A stretch of 64,000 nucleotides of DNA from Aureimonas sp. AU12 (GTDB lineage: Bacteria; Pseudomonadota; Alphaproteobacteria; Rhizobiales; Rhizobiaceae), in the NCBI RefSeq assembly GCF_001463705.1, contig NZ_BBWH01000010.1, positions 1 through 64,000 on the forward strand, read 5' to 3'. Position numbers and translations under genes: made by a program. Under the pieces are notes generated by a model. That model saw nothing but the letters and a program-made list of their open reading frames with translations. It ran no database searches and was not told the origin of the DNA. Positions 1 to 8,197 of the stretch are shown here, one piece after another; the first letter of the stretch is position 1; each line of letters starts with the position of its first letter.

Positions 1-205
1 TTCCAGGCGGGTCGGACCGACGCGCGGGACGGCCCGCCGGCCGATCGGCGATACCAGCCGCGGGCCGATGGCGAAAGGGCCGACGGGTGCTCCGGGCGGA
101 CGCCCCCATGCCCTCGGCACCACGCCGGCACGAAAAGCGCTTCGCGCATCGAACGACTCGCCTTAAGTCCTTCGTGAGACCTAGCCCGAGGACCCGCCGG
201 CCACC

Positions 206-1165
206 ATGACCTTCGTCCTGTCGGTGATCGCGCCGATCTTCATCCTCATCGCGCTCGGCACCACGGTCGCCAAGCTGAAGCTGCTGCCGGCTCCGACCGG
301 CGACGCGCTGAGCGGTTTCGTCTTCCTGCTCGCCGTGCCGGCGCTGATGTTCCGCACGGTGGCGACCGCCGATTTCGGCGAGGCCAATCCGGTCTATCTC
401 TGGATCGCCTATTTCGCCGGGGTCGTGCCGGTCTATGCCGGCGGCATGATCCTCGCCCGCAAGATCGCGGGAACCGACCGGCGCGGCGCCGTCATCGCCG
501 GCGTCTCGGCGAGCTTCTCCAACCTCATCTTCGTCGGCATTCCCGTGGTCGAGCGCGCCTTCGGGCGCGAGGGGCTCGACGCGCTGGCGCTCATCATCGC
601 CATCCACCTGCCGACGATGATGACCGTCTCGACGCTGCTTCTGGAGCGCGCGGCCGCCCGGGACGCGCGCGAGAGCGGCAATACCGCCGGCCCCACGCCC
701 TCGATCCGCCGGACGCTCGGACAGGTCGGGCGCAACCTGTCGCGCAATGCGCTGGTGATCGGTCTCGCGCTCGGCTTCGTCTGGCGCCTGAGCGGCCTGC
801 CGCTCGAGGGGCCGCATGGCGAGGTGGTGCGGCTGCTGGCGGCCACCGCCGGCCCGCTGGCGCTGGTCGCGCTTGGCCTGTCGCTACCGCGCTACCGCAT
901 CCGCGGGGCGCTGTTCGTGCCGGGGCTGATCGCCGGGCTGGCCCTTATCGTACAGCCGCTCGTCGTCTTTCTGGTCGGCTGGACGCTGCTGCCGCCGCTC
1001 TGGCTGGCCGTCGCGGTGACGGCTGCCGCCTGCCCGGTCGGCGTCAACGCCTATCTCTTCGCGACCTATTTCAAGACAGGCGAAAGCCTTGCGGCAGCGG
1101 TGATCCTCGTGACCACGATCGTCTCGGCCGTGACGCTGACGGGCTGGCTGGCCGTTGTCCACTGA
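206..1165 (+). CDS. AEC (auxin efflux carrier) family permease
   Basis: A 319-residue hydrophobic protein with about ten predicted membrane segments in two halves, separated by a polar loop near residues 145-175. This is the layout of the AEC/BASS-like permease family, whose bacterial members usually export or take up organic acids such as malate or malonate. The N-terminus is a hydrophobic segment beginning at the first Met, and a GAGGA sequence lies about 12 bases upstream of the ATG. It converges with the gluQ gene, with only nine bases between the stops. The substrate cannot be read from the sequence. Family assignment is firm; a specific role would be a guess. Confidence 0.85.
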   Translation: MTFVLSVIAPIFILIALGTTVAKLKLLPAPTGDALSGFVFLLAVPALMFRTVATADFGEANPVYLWIAYFAGVVPVYAGGMILARKIAGTDRRGAVIAGVSASFSNLIFVGIPVVERAFGREGLDALALIIAIHLPTMMTVSTLLLERAAARDARESGNTAGPTPSIRRTLGQVGRNLSRNALVIGLALGFVWRLSGLPLEGPHGEVVRLLAATAGPLALVALGLSLPRYRIRGALFVPGLIAGLALIVQPLVVFLVGWTLLPPLWLAVAVTAAACPVGVNAYLFATYFKTGESLAAAVILVTTIVSAVTLTGWLAVVH

Positions 1166-1174
1166 CAGCGGGCT

Positions 1175-2098
1175 TCACGCGGGAGCCGGCCCCAGCCCGA
1201 CCATGCGGCGGATGTCGGCCGGCGTCAGCCCGGCCTCGCCGAGTGCGCGAAGGCTCACATCGCCCCGGCTCTTGGAGAGCTTGCGCCCGTCGCCGCCGAG
1301 AATGAGGTCGTGATGGTGGTAGCGGGGAACGGGAAGTCCGAGCAACGCCTGCAGCAGGCGATGAACCGAAGTCGAGGGCAGGAGGTCGCGTCCGCGCACG
1401 ACGTCGGTGACGCCCTGGAGGGCGTCGTCCACCGTGACCGCGAGATGGTAGCTCGTCGGCGTGTCGAAGCGCGCCAGCACCACGTCGCCCCAGAGGGCCG
1501 GCTCGGCGGCGACCTCGGCGGGCGTTTCGCCGCCGGTGTCCTCGAAGCCGAGCGGCCCGTCGACCAGCGCCAGCGCGCGAGCCATGTCGAGCCGCCAGGC
1601 AAACGGCTCGCCGGCGGCGATACGATCGTTTCGCTCGGATTCGCAGAGGTCGCGGTCGAGTGCGGGATAGACCGGCGCGCCATCGGGATCGCGCGGCCAG
1701 ATGCGGCCCTCCCGCTCCTCGAAGGCGGCGGCGAAGGCGCGCGTTTCGCCCCGCGTCATGAAGGCGGGGTAGAGCAGCCCCTCTCCGCGCAACGCATCGA
1801 GGGCCGCCTCGTAGTCGGCATGGTGCTCGTGCTGGCGCCGGGGCACCTCGTCGAAGGCGAGGCCGAGCCAGCCGAGATCTTCGATGATCCGGCGCTCGAA
1901 CTCGGGCGTCGATCGCGCGCGGTCGATATCCTCCAGCCGCAGCAACAGGCGCCCGCCGGCCAGATGCGCGAGATCGTGGTTGAGGAGGGCGGAAAAGGCG
2001 TGGCCGAGATGTAGAAGACCGTTCGGGCTGGGCGCGAAGCGAAAGACCCGGCGGGCGGGAACCTCGGTCGAGCCGTGGTCGGCGGGACGTTCGCTCAT
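1175..2098 (-). CDS. gluQ: Glutamyl-Q tRNA(Asp) synthetase
   Basis: A 307-residue truncated GluRS paralogue that, in its family, attaches glutamate to the queuosine base of tRNA-Asp. The class I signature is visible near the N-terminus (FAPSPNG, then HLGH as the HIGH motif), and a KLSKS sequence serves as the KMSKS motif near residue 260. It lacks the anticodon-binding domain of true GluRS, as expected. Oddly, the cysteines that bind zinc in E. coli GluQRS are replaced: the segment reads LLYPAFMTR and later YPALDRDL where Cys is usual, so the metal site appears lost. It is divergent from the glycosylase gene downstream of its start and shares the promoter region 2099-2145 with it. Confidence 0.9.
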   Translation of the reverse strand: MSERPADHGSTEVPARRVFRFAPSPNGLLHLGHAFSALLNHDLAHLAGGRLLLRLEDIDRARSTPEFERRIIEDLGWLGLAFDEVPRRQHEHHADYEAALDALRGEGLLYPAFMTRGETRAFAAAFEEREGRIWPRDPDGAPVYPALDRDLCESERNDRIAAGEPFAWRLDMARALALVDGPLGFEDTGGETPAEVAAEPALWGDVVLARFDTPTSYHLAVTVDDALQGVTDVVRGRDLLPSTSVHRLLQALLGLPVPRYHHHDLILGGDGRKLSKSRGDVSLRALGEAGLTPADIRRMVGLGPAPA

Positions 2099-2145
2099 AG
2101 GTCGGTCCTTCCGGCGACGACGCTGAGACGAGGAACGGAACCGTC

Positions 2146-2835
2146 ATGACACTTCGCACCGAAGCCGATATCGCGGAGGCGCTGGAGGCGTTGCGGCGCG
2201 CCGACCCGCGTCTCGAACCGGTGATCCTGATGGCCGGCACCCTGCCGCTGCGCCGCCTCGCGCCCGGCCTGCCGGGTTTGCTTCGCACCATCATGGGCCA
2301 GCAGGTCTCGACGGCCAGCGCCGACGCCATCTTCGCCCGGCTGGAGGCCGAGATCGACCTGACCGACCCCGAGGCGCTTCTCACCGCCCCCGACGAGGCG
2401 TTCCGCCGCGCCGGCCTGTCGCGCGCCAAGCACCGCACCGCACTGGCGATCGCGCAGGCGATGATGGAAGGCCGGCTGGATCTGGCTGGTATCGAGGAGG
2501 CCGAATCGCACGAGGCCGTCTCGGCGCTCGTTGCCGTTCATGGGATCGGTCGCTGGACGGCGGAATGCCATCTCCTCTTCGCGGCCGGTCATCCCGACAT
2601 CTTTCCCGCCGGCGACCTCGCTCTGCAGGTCGCGGTCGCGCACGCGTTCGCACTGCCGGAGCGGGTGAAGGAGAAGCCGCTCGCCGCCATGGCCGAGTTG
2701 TGGAGCCCGGCGCGCTCGGTCGCAGCCCGGCTGTTCTGGGCCTACTACCGCAGCCTGACGCGCCGCGACGGCGCCCCGGTCGGGCCGTCCGCCGATGCGG
2801 GAAACGAGGTCACGACCCGCCTCCCGCCCCGCTGA
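2146..2835 (+). CDS. DNA-3-methyladenine glycosylase II family (AlkA-like)
   Basis: A 229-residue HhH-GPD superfamily base-excision enzyme that removes alkylated bases from DNA. The helix-hairpin-helix is visible around residues 125-145 (VAVHGIGRWTAE), followed by the region carrying the catalytic Asp (FPAGDLAL). The length fits the short bacterial AlkA type without the N-terminal Ada-like or TBP-like domain. The ATG follows a GAGGAACGG stretch. It is divergent from gluQ. It has no adaptive-response regulator beside it, so constitutive expression is likely but not shown. Confidence 0.88.
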   Translation: MTLRTEADIAEALEALRRADPRLEPVILMAGTLPLRRLAPGLPGLLRTIMGQQVSTASADAIFARLEAEIDLTDPEALLTAPDEAFRRAGLSRAKHRTALAIAQAMMEGRLDLAGIEEAESHEAVSALVAVHGIGRWTAECHLLFAAGHPDIFPAGDLALQVAVAHAFALPERVKEKPLAAMAELWSPARSVAARLFWAYYRSLTRRDGAPVGPSADAGNEVTTRLPPR

Positions 2836-3010
2836 ACCGGACCCGATGCCGCGCGACTGTGCACCGCGGGCGCTAAGCTGTTCTGAAGGCTTCACAAAGG
2901 CGACACGATAGGACACGATAGTGCAGACGCATTCAAAACGAGCATGAGCATACGGTTTGCAAGACCGGCTCTCTCTTGCGAACCGCTGCCTTGCGTGAAG
3001 GAGAGTATCC

Positions 3011-3571
3011 TTGACGATCGCAGTGCAGTCCACCTTGTCTCCGGCGCTCGTCCTGAACGCGGACTTCCGGCCGCTGTCCTATTACCCGCTGTCGCTGTGG
3101 TCCTGGCAGGATGCGATCAAGGCCGTGTTTCTCGACCGTGTGACGATTCTCGCCGAATACGACCGTGCCGTCCATAGCCCGACCTTCTCGATGCGGCTGC
3201 CGTCCGTCGTCTGCCTCAAGTCCTACGTCAAGCCGGCCCGCCATCCCGCCTTCACCCGCTTCAACGTCTTCCTGCGCGACCGCTTCCAGTGCCAGTATTG
3301 CGGCTCGCCGCACGATCTGACCTTCGACCACGTCATCCCCCGCTCGCGCGGCGGACTGACCACGTGGGAAAACGTCATCACCGCCTGCTCGCCCTGCAAT
3401 CTCAGGAAGGGCGGGCTGATGCCGAAGGATGCCGGCATGCACCCGCACCAGCCGGCCTACCAGCCGACGGTGCACGACCTCCACAACAACGGCCGACTGT
3501 TCCCGCCGAACTTCCTGCACGAGAGCTGGCTCGACTATCTCTACTGGGATTCGGAGCTGGATCCGGAATAG
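3011..3571 (+). CDS. HNH endonuclease family protein
   Basis: A 186-residue protein with a C-terminal HNH nuclease fold. The zinc-binding pair CQYC (about residue 95) is followed by the FDHVIPRSRGG core with the catalytic His and then CSPCN as the second zinc knuckle. The N-terminal 80 residues match the conserved alphaproteobacterial extension seen in chromosomal HNH genes with no restriction or phage partner. The start is TTG at 3011, chosen because AAGGAGA ends seven bases upstream; no ATG in frame gives this N-terminus. It stands alone in a house-keeping neighbourhood. The biological target is unknown. Confidence 0.85.
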   Translation: MTIAVQSTLSPALVLNADFRPLSYYPLSLWSWQDAIKAVFLDRVTILAEYDRAVHSPTFSMRLPSVVCLKSYVKPARHPAFTRFNVFLRDRFQCQYCGSPHDLTFDHVIPRSRGGLTTWENVITACSPCNLRKGGLMPKDAGMHPHQPAYQPTVHDLHNNGRLFPPNFLHESWLDYLYWDSELDPE

Positions 3572-3604
3572 CGCGACCGCGGTTCGCCAACACCGCCGCT
3601 GGCA

Positions 3605-4138
3605 TCACGCAAAGCGGTCGCCCCGCGCCAGCGCGCTGCGCAGCGCCACGGCGGCGAAGACGGCCGCGAGAATCGCGTTCCAACCCGCCAGCGACAGGCC
3701 GAGAATGCGCAGCGCCGCATCGGCGCAGGATGGCGGATGCACCGAATCGAGTGTCGAGAGGAGATCGCCGCCGAGATCGACGGGCGCGGCCATCGTGCAA
3801 TCGGCCGGTCCCGCCCAGAAGCGCCACTCGACACCGGCATGGTAGACCGCGAGCGCGAAGCCCCAGAGCATGAGCAGGCCCACCGCGAGCAACAGACCGC
3901 GCGTCACCGCGGGCTTCAGTCGCGCCAGTCTGGCGACGACGGCCAGGACGGCGAGCGGGATCGCGACGTAATAGGGCGTGCGCTGTTCGAGGCAGAGGGC
4001 GCAGGGAATGTAGCCCCCGACCTGCTGGAACAGGAGCGCCCCGCCGACCGTCGCGCTCATGCCTACAGTGAGAAACACCGCGGCCAGCGTCTGCCGGAAG
4101 CCGGCCGCCTTGCGGAGGGACAGGGACGTATCGGGCAT
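3605..4138 (-). CDS. DsbB-like disulfide bond formation protein
   Basis: A 177-residue inner-membrane protein with four hydrophobic helices. The first periplasmic loop has the CALC quinone-side redox pair just after helix 1, and a second loop holds two further cysteines (DCTMAAP and PPSCAD), giving the four-cysteine pattern of DsbB, which reoxidises periplasmic DsbA using quinone. The spacing of the second pair is that of the rhizobial DsbB-like branch and differs from E. coli. No dsbA gene is adjacent. It converges with the HNH gene. Family is well supported; partner is inferred. Confidence 0.85.
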   Translation of the reverse strand: MPDTSLSLRKAAGFRQTLAAVFLTVGMSATVGGALLFQQVGGYIPCALCLEQRTPYYVAIPLAVLAVVARLARLKPAVTRGLLLAVGLLMLWGFALAVYHAGVEWRFWAGPADCTMAAPVDLGGDLLSTLDSVHPPSCADAALRILGLSLAGWNAILAAVFAAVALRSALARGDRFA

Positions 4139-4304
4139 CTGATCGTCGATCCGTTACAAGAGCCGGGGTTGCGCCGCTCGGTCGCCGCCCCATTCCGGTG
4201 CGACTTACCACGATCGCGGCGTGCGTGCATGACCCCCACGGCGGCTGGACGGGCCCACGCTTTCATGGCATGAAACGCACCGTCCAGCCGAAAGCGGCGG
4301 GCAC

Positions 4305-4389
4305 GCGGGCGTGGTGGAATTGGTAGACGCGCCGGACTCAAAATCCGGTTCCGCAAGGAGTGTCGGTTCGACCCCGACCGCCCGCACCA
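4305..4389 (+). tRNA. tRNA-Leu (anticodon CAA)
   Basis: An 85-base class II tRNA. The acceptor stem pairs GCGGGCG at 4305-4311 with CGCCCGC at 4379-4385, followed by discriminator A and an encoded CCA. The anticodon stem-loop reads CCGGA-CTCAAAA-TCCGG, giving anticodon CAA for the UUG codon. A long variable arm lies between the anticodon and T stems, and the T arm reads GTCGG-TTCGACC-CCGAC. All four arms fold without mismatch, so it appears functional. Confidence 0.97.
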
Positions 4390-4474
4390 CCGTATCAGCC
4401 GACCGAACGCGAGGCGTTCGACCCTGTGCAGCGGTCCGTCCGATCGCAGACCGCCCGCTGATTTCCCGACTGCA

Positions 4475-5515
4475 TCAGGCCAGCGCGACACTGGCCGCAC
4501 CCGTGCTCATCTCGCGCAGTCCCGCCAGCCAGCCGCGAACGTGACGGTCGAGCGAGACTGCCGGTCCGTCGCCGTGCCGCGCCAAGGCGCGCAACTCGCC
4601 GGGCGTCATGTCGAAGCAGCGGCGGAAGGCATGCGAGAACTGCGACTCGCTGGAAAATCCCACCGCGGCCGCGACGCCCCGGGCGGTCCGGATGGTCGGG
4701 TTCGGGTCCGAGAGTAGTTCGAAGGCGCGCGTGAGCCGGCGAAGCCGGATGAAGTCGGCGACGCCGCCGTCGAGCGCGAGGACCCGGTAGAGCGTCGCCC
4801 GCGAAAGGCTGAGAGCGATCGCGATCGATGTCGGCGAGAGATCGGGCTGTGCCAGATGGCGGTCGACATGATCGGCGACGAGTGCGCGAAGGGTCGACGC
4901 CACGGTGGCCTTCACCGCCGGATCGGCCGAGCGGATCGGCTCGCCCGATACGAGATGAAGCAGGGCATCGACACCCACCTCGCCCTCCGTGCCGGTCATC
5001 GCGTCGGCATGGCGCGACAGGAACTGGATGTGGGTACGCACGAGCGCGGTGTGCGCCCGCCCGGCGCGGAAGACCCGCCCGTGGAAATCGCCGAGCCCGC
5101 CGGCCTTCTCGCGCGGCACGAGCAGCGAGACGTTCGAGAAGCCTGTCGCCGTCGTCTGCAGCGTCCGGCCGAGGTCGAGCAGGCTGATCTCGCCGGGATC
5201 GACCCGCACCGGACGCTCGCCCGCGACGCCATGGTAGCCGCCCTCGGTGTAGAGTTGCACGAGCACATGGTCCCAGCCGCTTTGGCGCACGAAGGCGGGC
5301 GTGCGCGAGAAGTGCTGCGCGCCGGCGGAGGCGCGTGCGAGGAAGCCGGCGCCGAGCGCCGAGGTTCGGCTGCTGGCTTGAAACGCAGCCGGCGCCGACT
5401 CGCGAGACAGGTGCACGTCGAAGAGCGGATCCACCATCCGTCGCCAGAGCTCGAAGCCTTCGCGCCCGGCCATGCCGTCGGCGACGATCGGTCCGTCCCG
5501 TCCCTCATCCGCCAT
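4475..5515 (-). CDS. AraC family transcriptional regulator
   Basis: A 346-residue regulator. The C-terminal third holds two helix-turn-helix units: the first around the segment SPTSIAIALSLSRATLYR, the second ending in GFSSESQFSHAFRRCF, followed by TPGELR, which is the AraC signature. The N-terminal part resembles the ligand or oligomerisation domain of AraC members of the FeaR/NdpR type, rich in beta-strand and with no clear cofactor motif. It lies in the same direction as nadE, downstream of it, but 54 bases separate the genes and no functional link is evident. The target genes cannot be named. Confidence 0.88.
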   Translation of the reverse strand: MADEGRDGPIVADGMAGREGFELWRRMVDPLFDVHLSRESAPAAFQASSRTSALGAGFLARASAGAQHFSRTPAFVRQSGWDHVLVQLYTEGGYHGVAGERPVRVDPGEISLLDLGRTLQTTATGFSNVSLLVPREKAGGLGDFHGRVFRAGRAHTALVRTHIQFLSRHADAMTGTEGEVGVDALLHLVSGEPIRSADPAVKATVASTLRALVADHVDRHLAQPDLSPTSIAIALSLSRATLYRVLALDGGVADFIRLRRLTRAFELLSDPNPTIRTARGVAAAVGFSSESQFSHAFRRCFDMTPGELRALARHGDGPAVSLDRHVRGWLAGLREMSTGAASVALA

Positions 5516-5569
5516 CGCGTCTCGCCTCCCGCTCGCCCCTCGTATGCCTCACGGATCGACACGTCGGCG

Positions 5570-7681
5570 CTAGGTCTCCAATGCGGGTGTCAGGTGGGAA
5601 GGAGCCTCCTGTGGCACGCCCTCGAGGTCGCGCAGCCAGAGCGCGGCAACGGCGTCGGAAGGCGCGCGCCAGTCGCCGCGCGGAGAAAGACTGCCGCCGG
5701 CCGAGACCTTCGGGCCGTTCGGCATCGCAGTGCGCTTGAACTGGCTGGTCTGGAAGAAGCGCATCAGGAAGCGCTCCAGCCAATGCCGGATCACGGCGAG
5801 ATCGTAGGCGTTCTTCTTGGGGTCCGGGAAGCCAGCGGGCCAGCGGCCCTCTGCCGTGTCGCGCCAGGCATGCCAGGCGAGAAAGGCGACCTTTCGCGGC
5901 GGCAGGCCATAGCGCATCGTGTGGAAGAGGAAGAAGTCGTTGAGCTCGTAGGGGCCGATCTTGGCCTCGGTGCTCTGGATCGCGCCGCTGGCATCGGCCG
6001 GCACGAGCTCGGGCGAGATCTCGGTGTCGAGGATCGCCGAGAGCACCTGCCCCGTCGCCTCGTCGAACTGGCCGGTGCCGACCGTCCAGCGGATGAGATA
6101 CTGGATGAGCGTTTTCGGCACCCCGGAATTGACGCCGTAATGGCTCATCTGGTCGCCGACGCCGTAGGTACACCAACCCAGCGCGAGTTCCGAGAGATCG
6201 CCGGTGCCGATGACGAAGCCGCCGCGCTGGTTGGCGATGCGGAAGAGATAGTCGGTGCGAAGGCCCGCCTGCACGTTCTCGAAGGTGATGTCGTAGACCG
6301 GCTCTCCCTCGCTGAACGGGTGGCCCATGTCGGCCAGCATCTGGCGCGCGGCCGGGCGAATGTCGATCTCGTCCGCCTCGATCCCGAGGGCGCGCATCAG
6401 CGCCCAGGCATTGGCTTTCGTCTCGTCGCCGGTGGCGAATCCCGGCAGGGTGAAGCCGAGGATGGTGCTGCGCGGCAGGCCCATCAGGTCGCAGGCCTTC
6501 GCCGCGACGATGAGCGCATGGGTCGAATCGAGGCCGCCGGAAACGCCGATCATCATGCGGTCGCCCGGCGTCGATTCGAAGCGCTTCACCAGGGCATGGA
6601 CCTGGATGTTGAAGGCTTCGAAGCAGTCCTCGTCCAGCCGCGAGGCGCGGTTCGGCACATAGGGAAAGCGCCGCATCGGGCGCGCGAGCCCAAGATCGGC
6701 GAAGGACGGCCGGTGCCGGAAGCGCACGCGCCGGAAGGCTGTCTCCGGGTTGCCCTCATTCATCGCGGCGTCGTTGAAGGAAGGCATGCGCATCCGCTCC
6801 ATGCGCAGGCGCTGGAGGTCGATGTCGGCGACGGTCAGTTGCGGCTCGCGGCGGAAGCGCTCGGACTCGGCGAGGAGGTCGCCGAGCTCGTAGATCATTC
6901 CCTGCCCGTCCCACGCGAGATCGTTGGTGCTCTCGCCCGCCCCGGCGGCGGAGTAGACATAGGCGGCCATGCAGCGCATCGCCTGCGAGGCGCAGAGGAG
7001 ATGCCGGTCGGCGGACTTGCCGACCACGATGTTGGAAGCCGAGAGGTTGCAGAGCACGGTGGCGCCGGCCAGCGCGCCGCGGATCGAGGGCGGTGCGGGG
7101 GACCAAACGTCCTCGCAGATCTCGGCATGGACGACGAAGTCCGGCAGATCCTCGGCCTCGAAGAGAAGATCGGTGCCGAAGGGCACGGTCTCGCCGGCGA
7201 TCACGACGCATGCGCCGACGATGCCGGCCCCCGAGGCGAACCAGCGCTTCTCGTAGAACTCGCGGTAGTTCGGCAGGAACACCTTCGGCACGGCACCGAG
7301 AATGCGCCCGCGCGACAGCGCGACGGCGCAATTGTAGATCCGGCCGTTGCGGCGCAGCGGCGCGCCGACGAGCACGAGCGGCGTCAGATCGCCAGTCGCA
7401 GCAGCAAGCTCGCCGAGCGCCGTCTCGACGGCATCCAGCAGCGCGTCCTGCAGCAGGAGATCGTCGATCGCATAGGCCGAGACCGCGAGTTCCGGCAGCA
7501 CCACGAGATCGCAGCCGGCTTCGGACGCGCGCCGGACCTCGGCGAGGATCGCCCGGCTGTTGGCGCGGGGGTCGGCGACCACCACGGTCGGCGTGGCGGC
7601 GCCGGCGCGCAGGAACCCGTGCGAGTGAAGCGCGAAAAACGTGGCGGCCCGGTTCGTCCGGTTCGTCTCGTCTGCGGTCAT
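5570..7681 (-). CDS. nadE: Glutamine-dependent NAD(+) synthetase
   Basis: A 703-residue two-domain enzyme that makes NAD from deamido-NAD, with ammonia drawn from glutamine. The N-terminal nitrilase-fold glutaminase shows the Glu64, Lys133 and Cys189 catalytic triad (PELAVSAY, PKVFLPN, EICED). The C-terminal synthetase carries the ATP pyrophosphatase loop SGGLDST near residue 380. The frame is open 21 codons further upstream, but that extension is Arg-rich and unlike the family, so the ATG giving MTADETNR is preferred. The length matches the long glutamine-dependent type rather than the short ammonia-only form. Confidence 0.95.
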   Translation of the reverse strand: MTADETNRTNRAATFFALHSHGFLRAGAATPTVVVADPRANSRAILAEVRRASEAGCDLVVLPELAVSAYAIDDLLLQDALLDAVETALGELAAATGDLTPLVLVGAPLRRNGRIYNCAVALSRGRILGAVPKVFLPNYREFYEKRWFASGAGIVGACVVIAGETVPFGTDLLFEAEDLPDFVVHAEICEDVWSPAPPSIRGALAGATVLCNLSASNIVVGKSADRHLLCASQAMRCMAAYVYSAAGAGESTNDLAWDGQGMIYELGDLLAESERFRREPQLTVADIDLQRLRMERMRMPSFNDAAMNEGNPETAFRRVRFRHRPSFADLGLARPMRRFPYVPNRASRLDEDCFEAFNIQVHALVKRFESTPGDRMMIGVSGGLDSTHALIVAAKACDLMGLPRSTILGFTLPGFATGDETKANAWALMRALGIEADEIDIRPAARQMLADMGHPFSEGEPVYDITFENVQAGLRTDYLFRIANQRGGFVIGTGDLSELALGWCTYGVGDQMSHYGVNSGVPKTLIQYLIRWTVGTGQFDEATGQVLSAILDTEISPELVPADASGAIQSTEAKIGPYELNDFFLFHTMRYGLPPRKVAFLAWHAWRDTAEGRWPAGFPDPKKNAYDLAVIRHWLERFLMRFFQTSQFKRTAMPNGPKVSAGGSLSPRGDWRAPSDAVAALWLRDLEGVPQEAPSHLTPALET

Positions 7682-7837
7682 CAAAGCGATCCTTCGAACC
7701 CTGGCGCGAGCGGCCCCGGCGAACCGCCGGATCCCGCGACGCACTCATGCGCCGAAACGGGAAAAATCGAAAGACGGGAGGCGCGCGATCCCGGCGGCCC
7801 TAGTTGAACACCGAACGCAACGATGTGGAGGACGACC

Positions 7838-8080
7838 ATGGATCTGACCGATGGCGAACGCGAGTTTCTGGAAGGCATGCGCGCGATCACGATCGATGCG
7901 GGCGGGCACGAGATCTTCGTCGGCCTGACCGCCGAGGAAAGCCCGATCTACCTCGCGCTGTCGCGGCGCGACCAGAAGGGCGAGCTGACCGGCACGGAGC
8001 TCGACCGCTTCCGCGAGCTGCATGCGCGCCACGAAACCGCCCGCGGTGCCATCGTGGACGGCAAGGCGCCACTGCACTGA
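7838..8080 (+). CDS. Small hypothetical protein
   Basis: An 80-residue acidic soluble protein with no recognised domain or membrane segment. Charged residues are spread evenly, and the C-terminal half is predicted helical (LDRFRELHARHETARG). An ATG also exists at 7823, but GTGGAGGA at 7825-7832 sits about five bases before the ATG at 7838, so the latter is chosen. It lies 117 bases before the phospholipase D gene on the same strand and might be co-transcribed with it. Codon use matches the neighbours, so it is likely real. Confidence 0.6.
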   Translation: MDLTDGEREFLEGMRAITIDAGGHEIFVGLTAEESPIYLALSRRDQKGELTGTELDRFRELHARHETARGAIVDGKAPLH

Positions 8081-8197
8081 CAGCGCTTGCCCGACCTGGG
8101 GGATGGGCGGCGGCTTGGCGAACCCGCCGGCCGGCCCATCTTCCCGCCTCCGGCCGGCAACCGCCACGCCGATCCATGAGCCAACGAGGAGCCGAGA

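Noticed and set aside
1-123. Minus-strand frame from GTG at 123 to the left edge that could be the 5' end of a gene
   Set aside because: Only about 40 codons are visible, the product matches nothing I know, and there is no clear ribosome site, so it cannot be told from chance in this GC-rich DNA.
2902-2920. Short tandem copy of GACACGATA upstream of the HNH gene
   Set aside because: Two copies of nine bases can arise by chance, and no link to a known operator was seen.
4856-7807. Very long plus-strand open frame of 983 codons
   Set aside because: It runs antisense to the AraC and nadE genes, whose motifs are unmistakable; long mirror frames are expected at this GC content.
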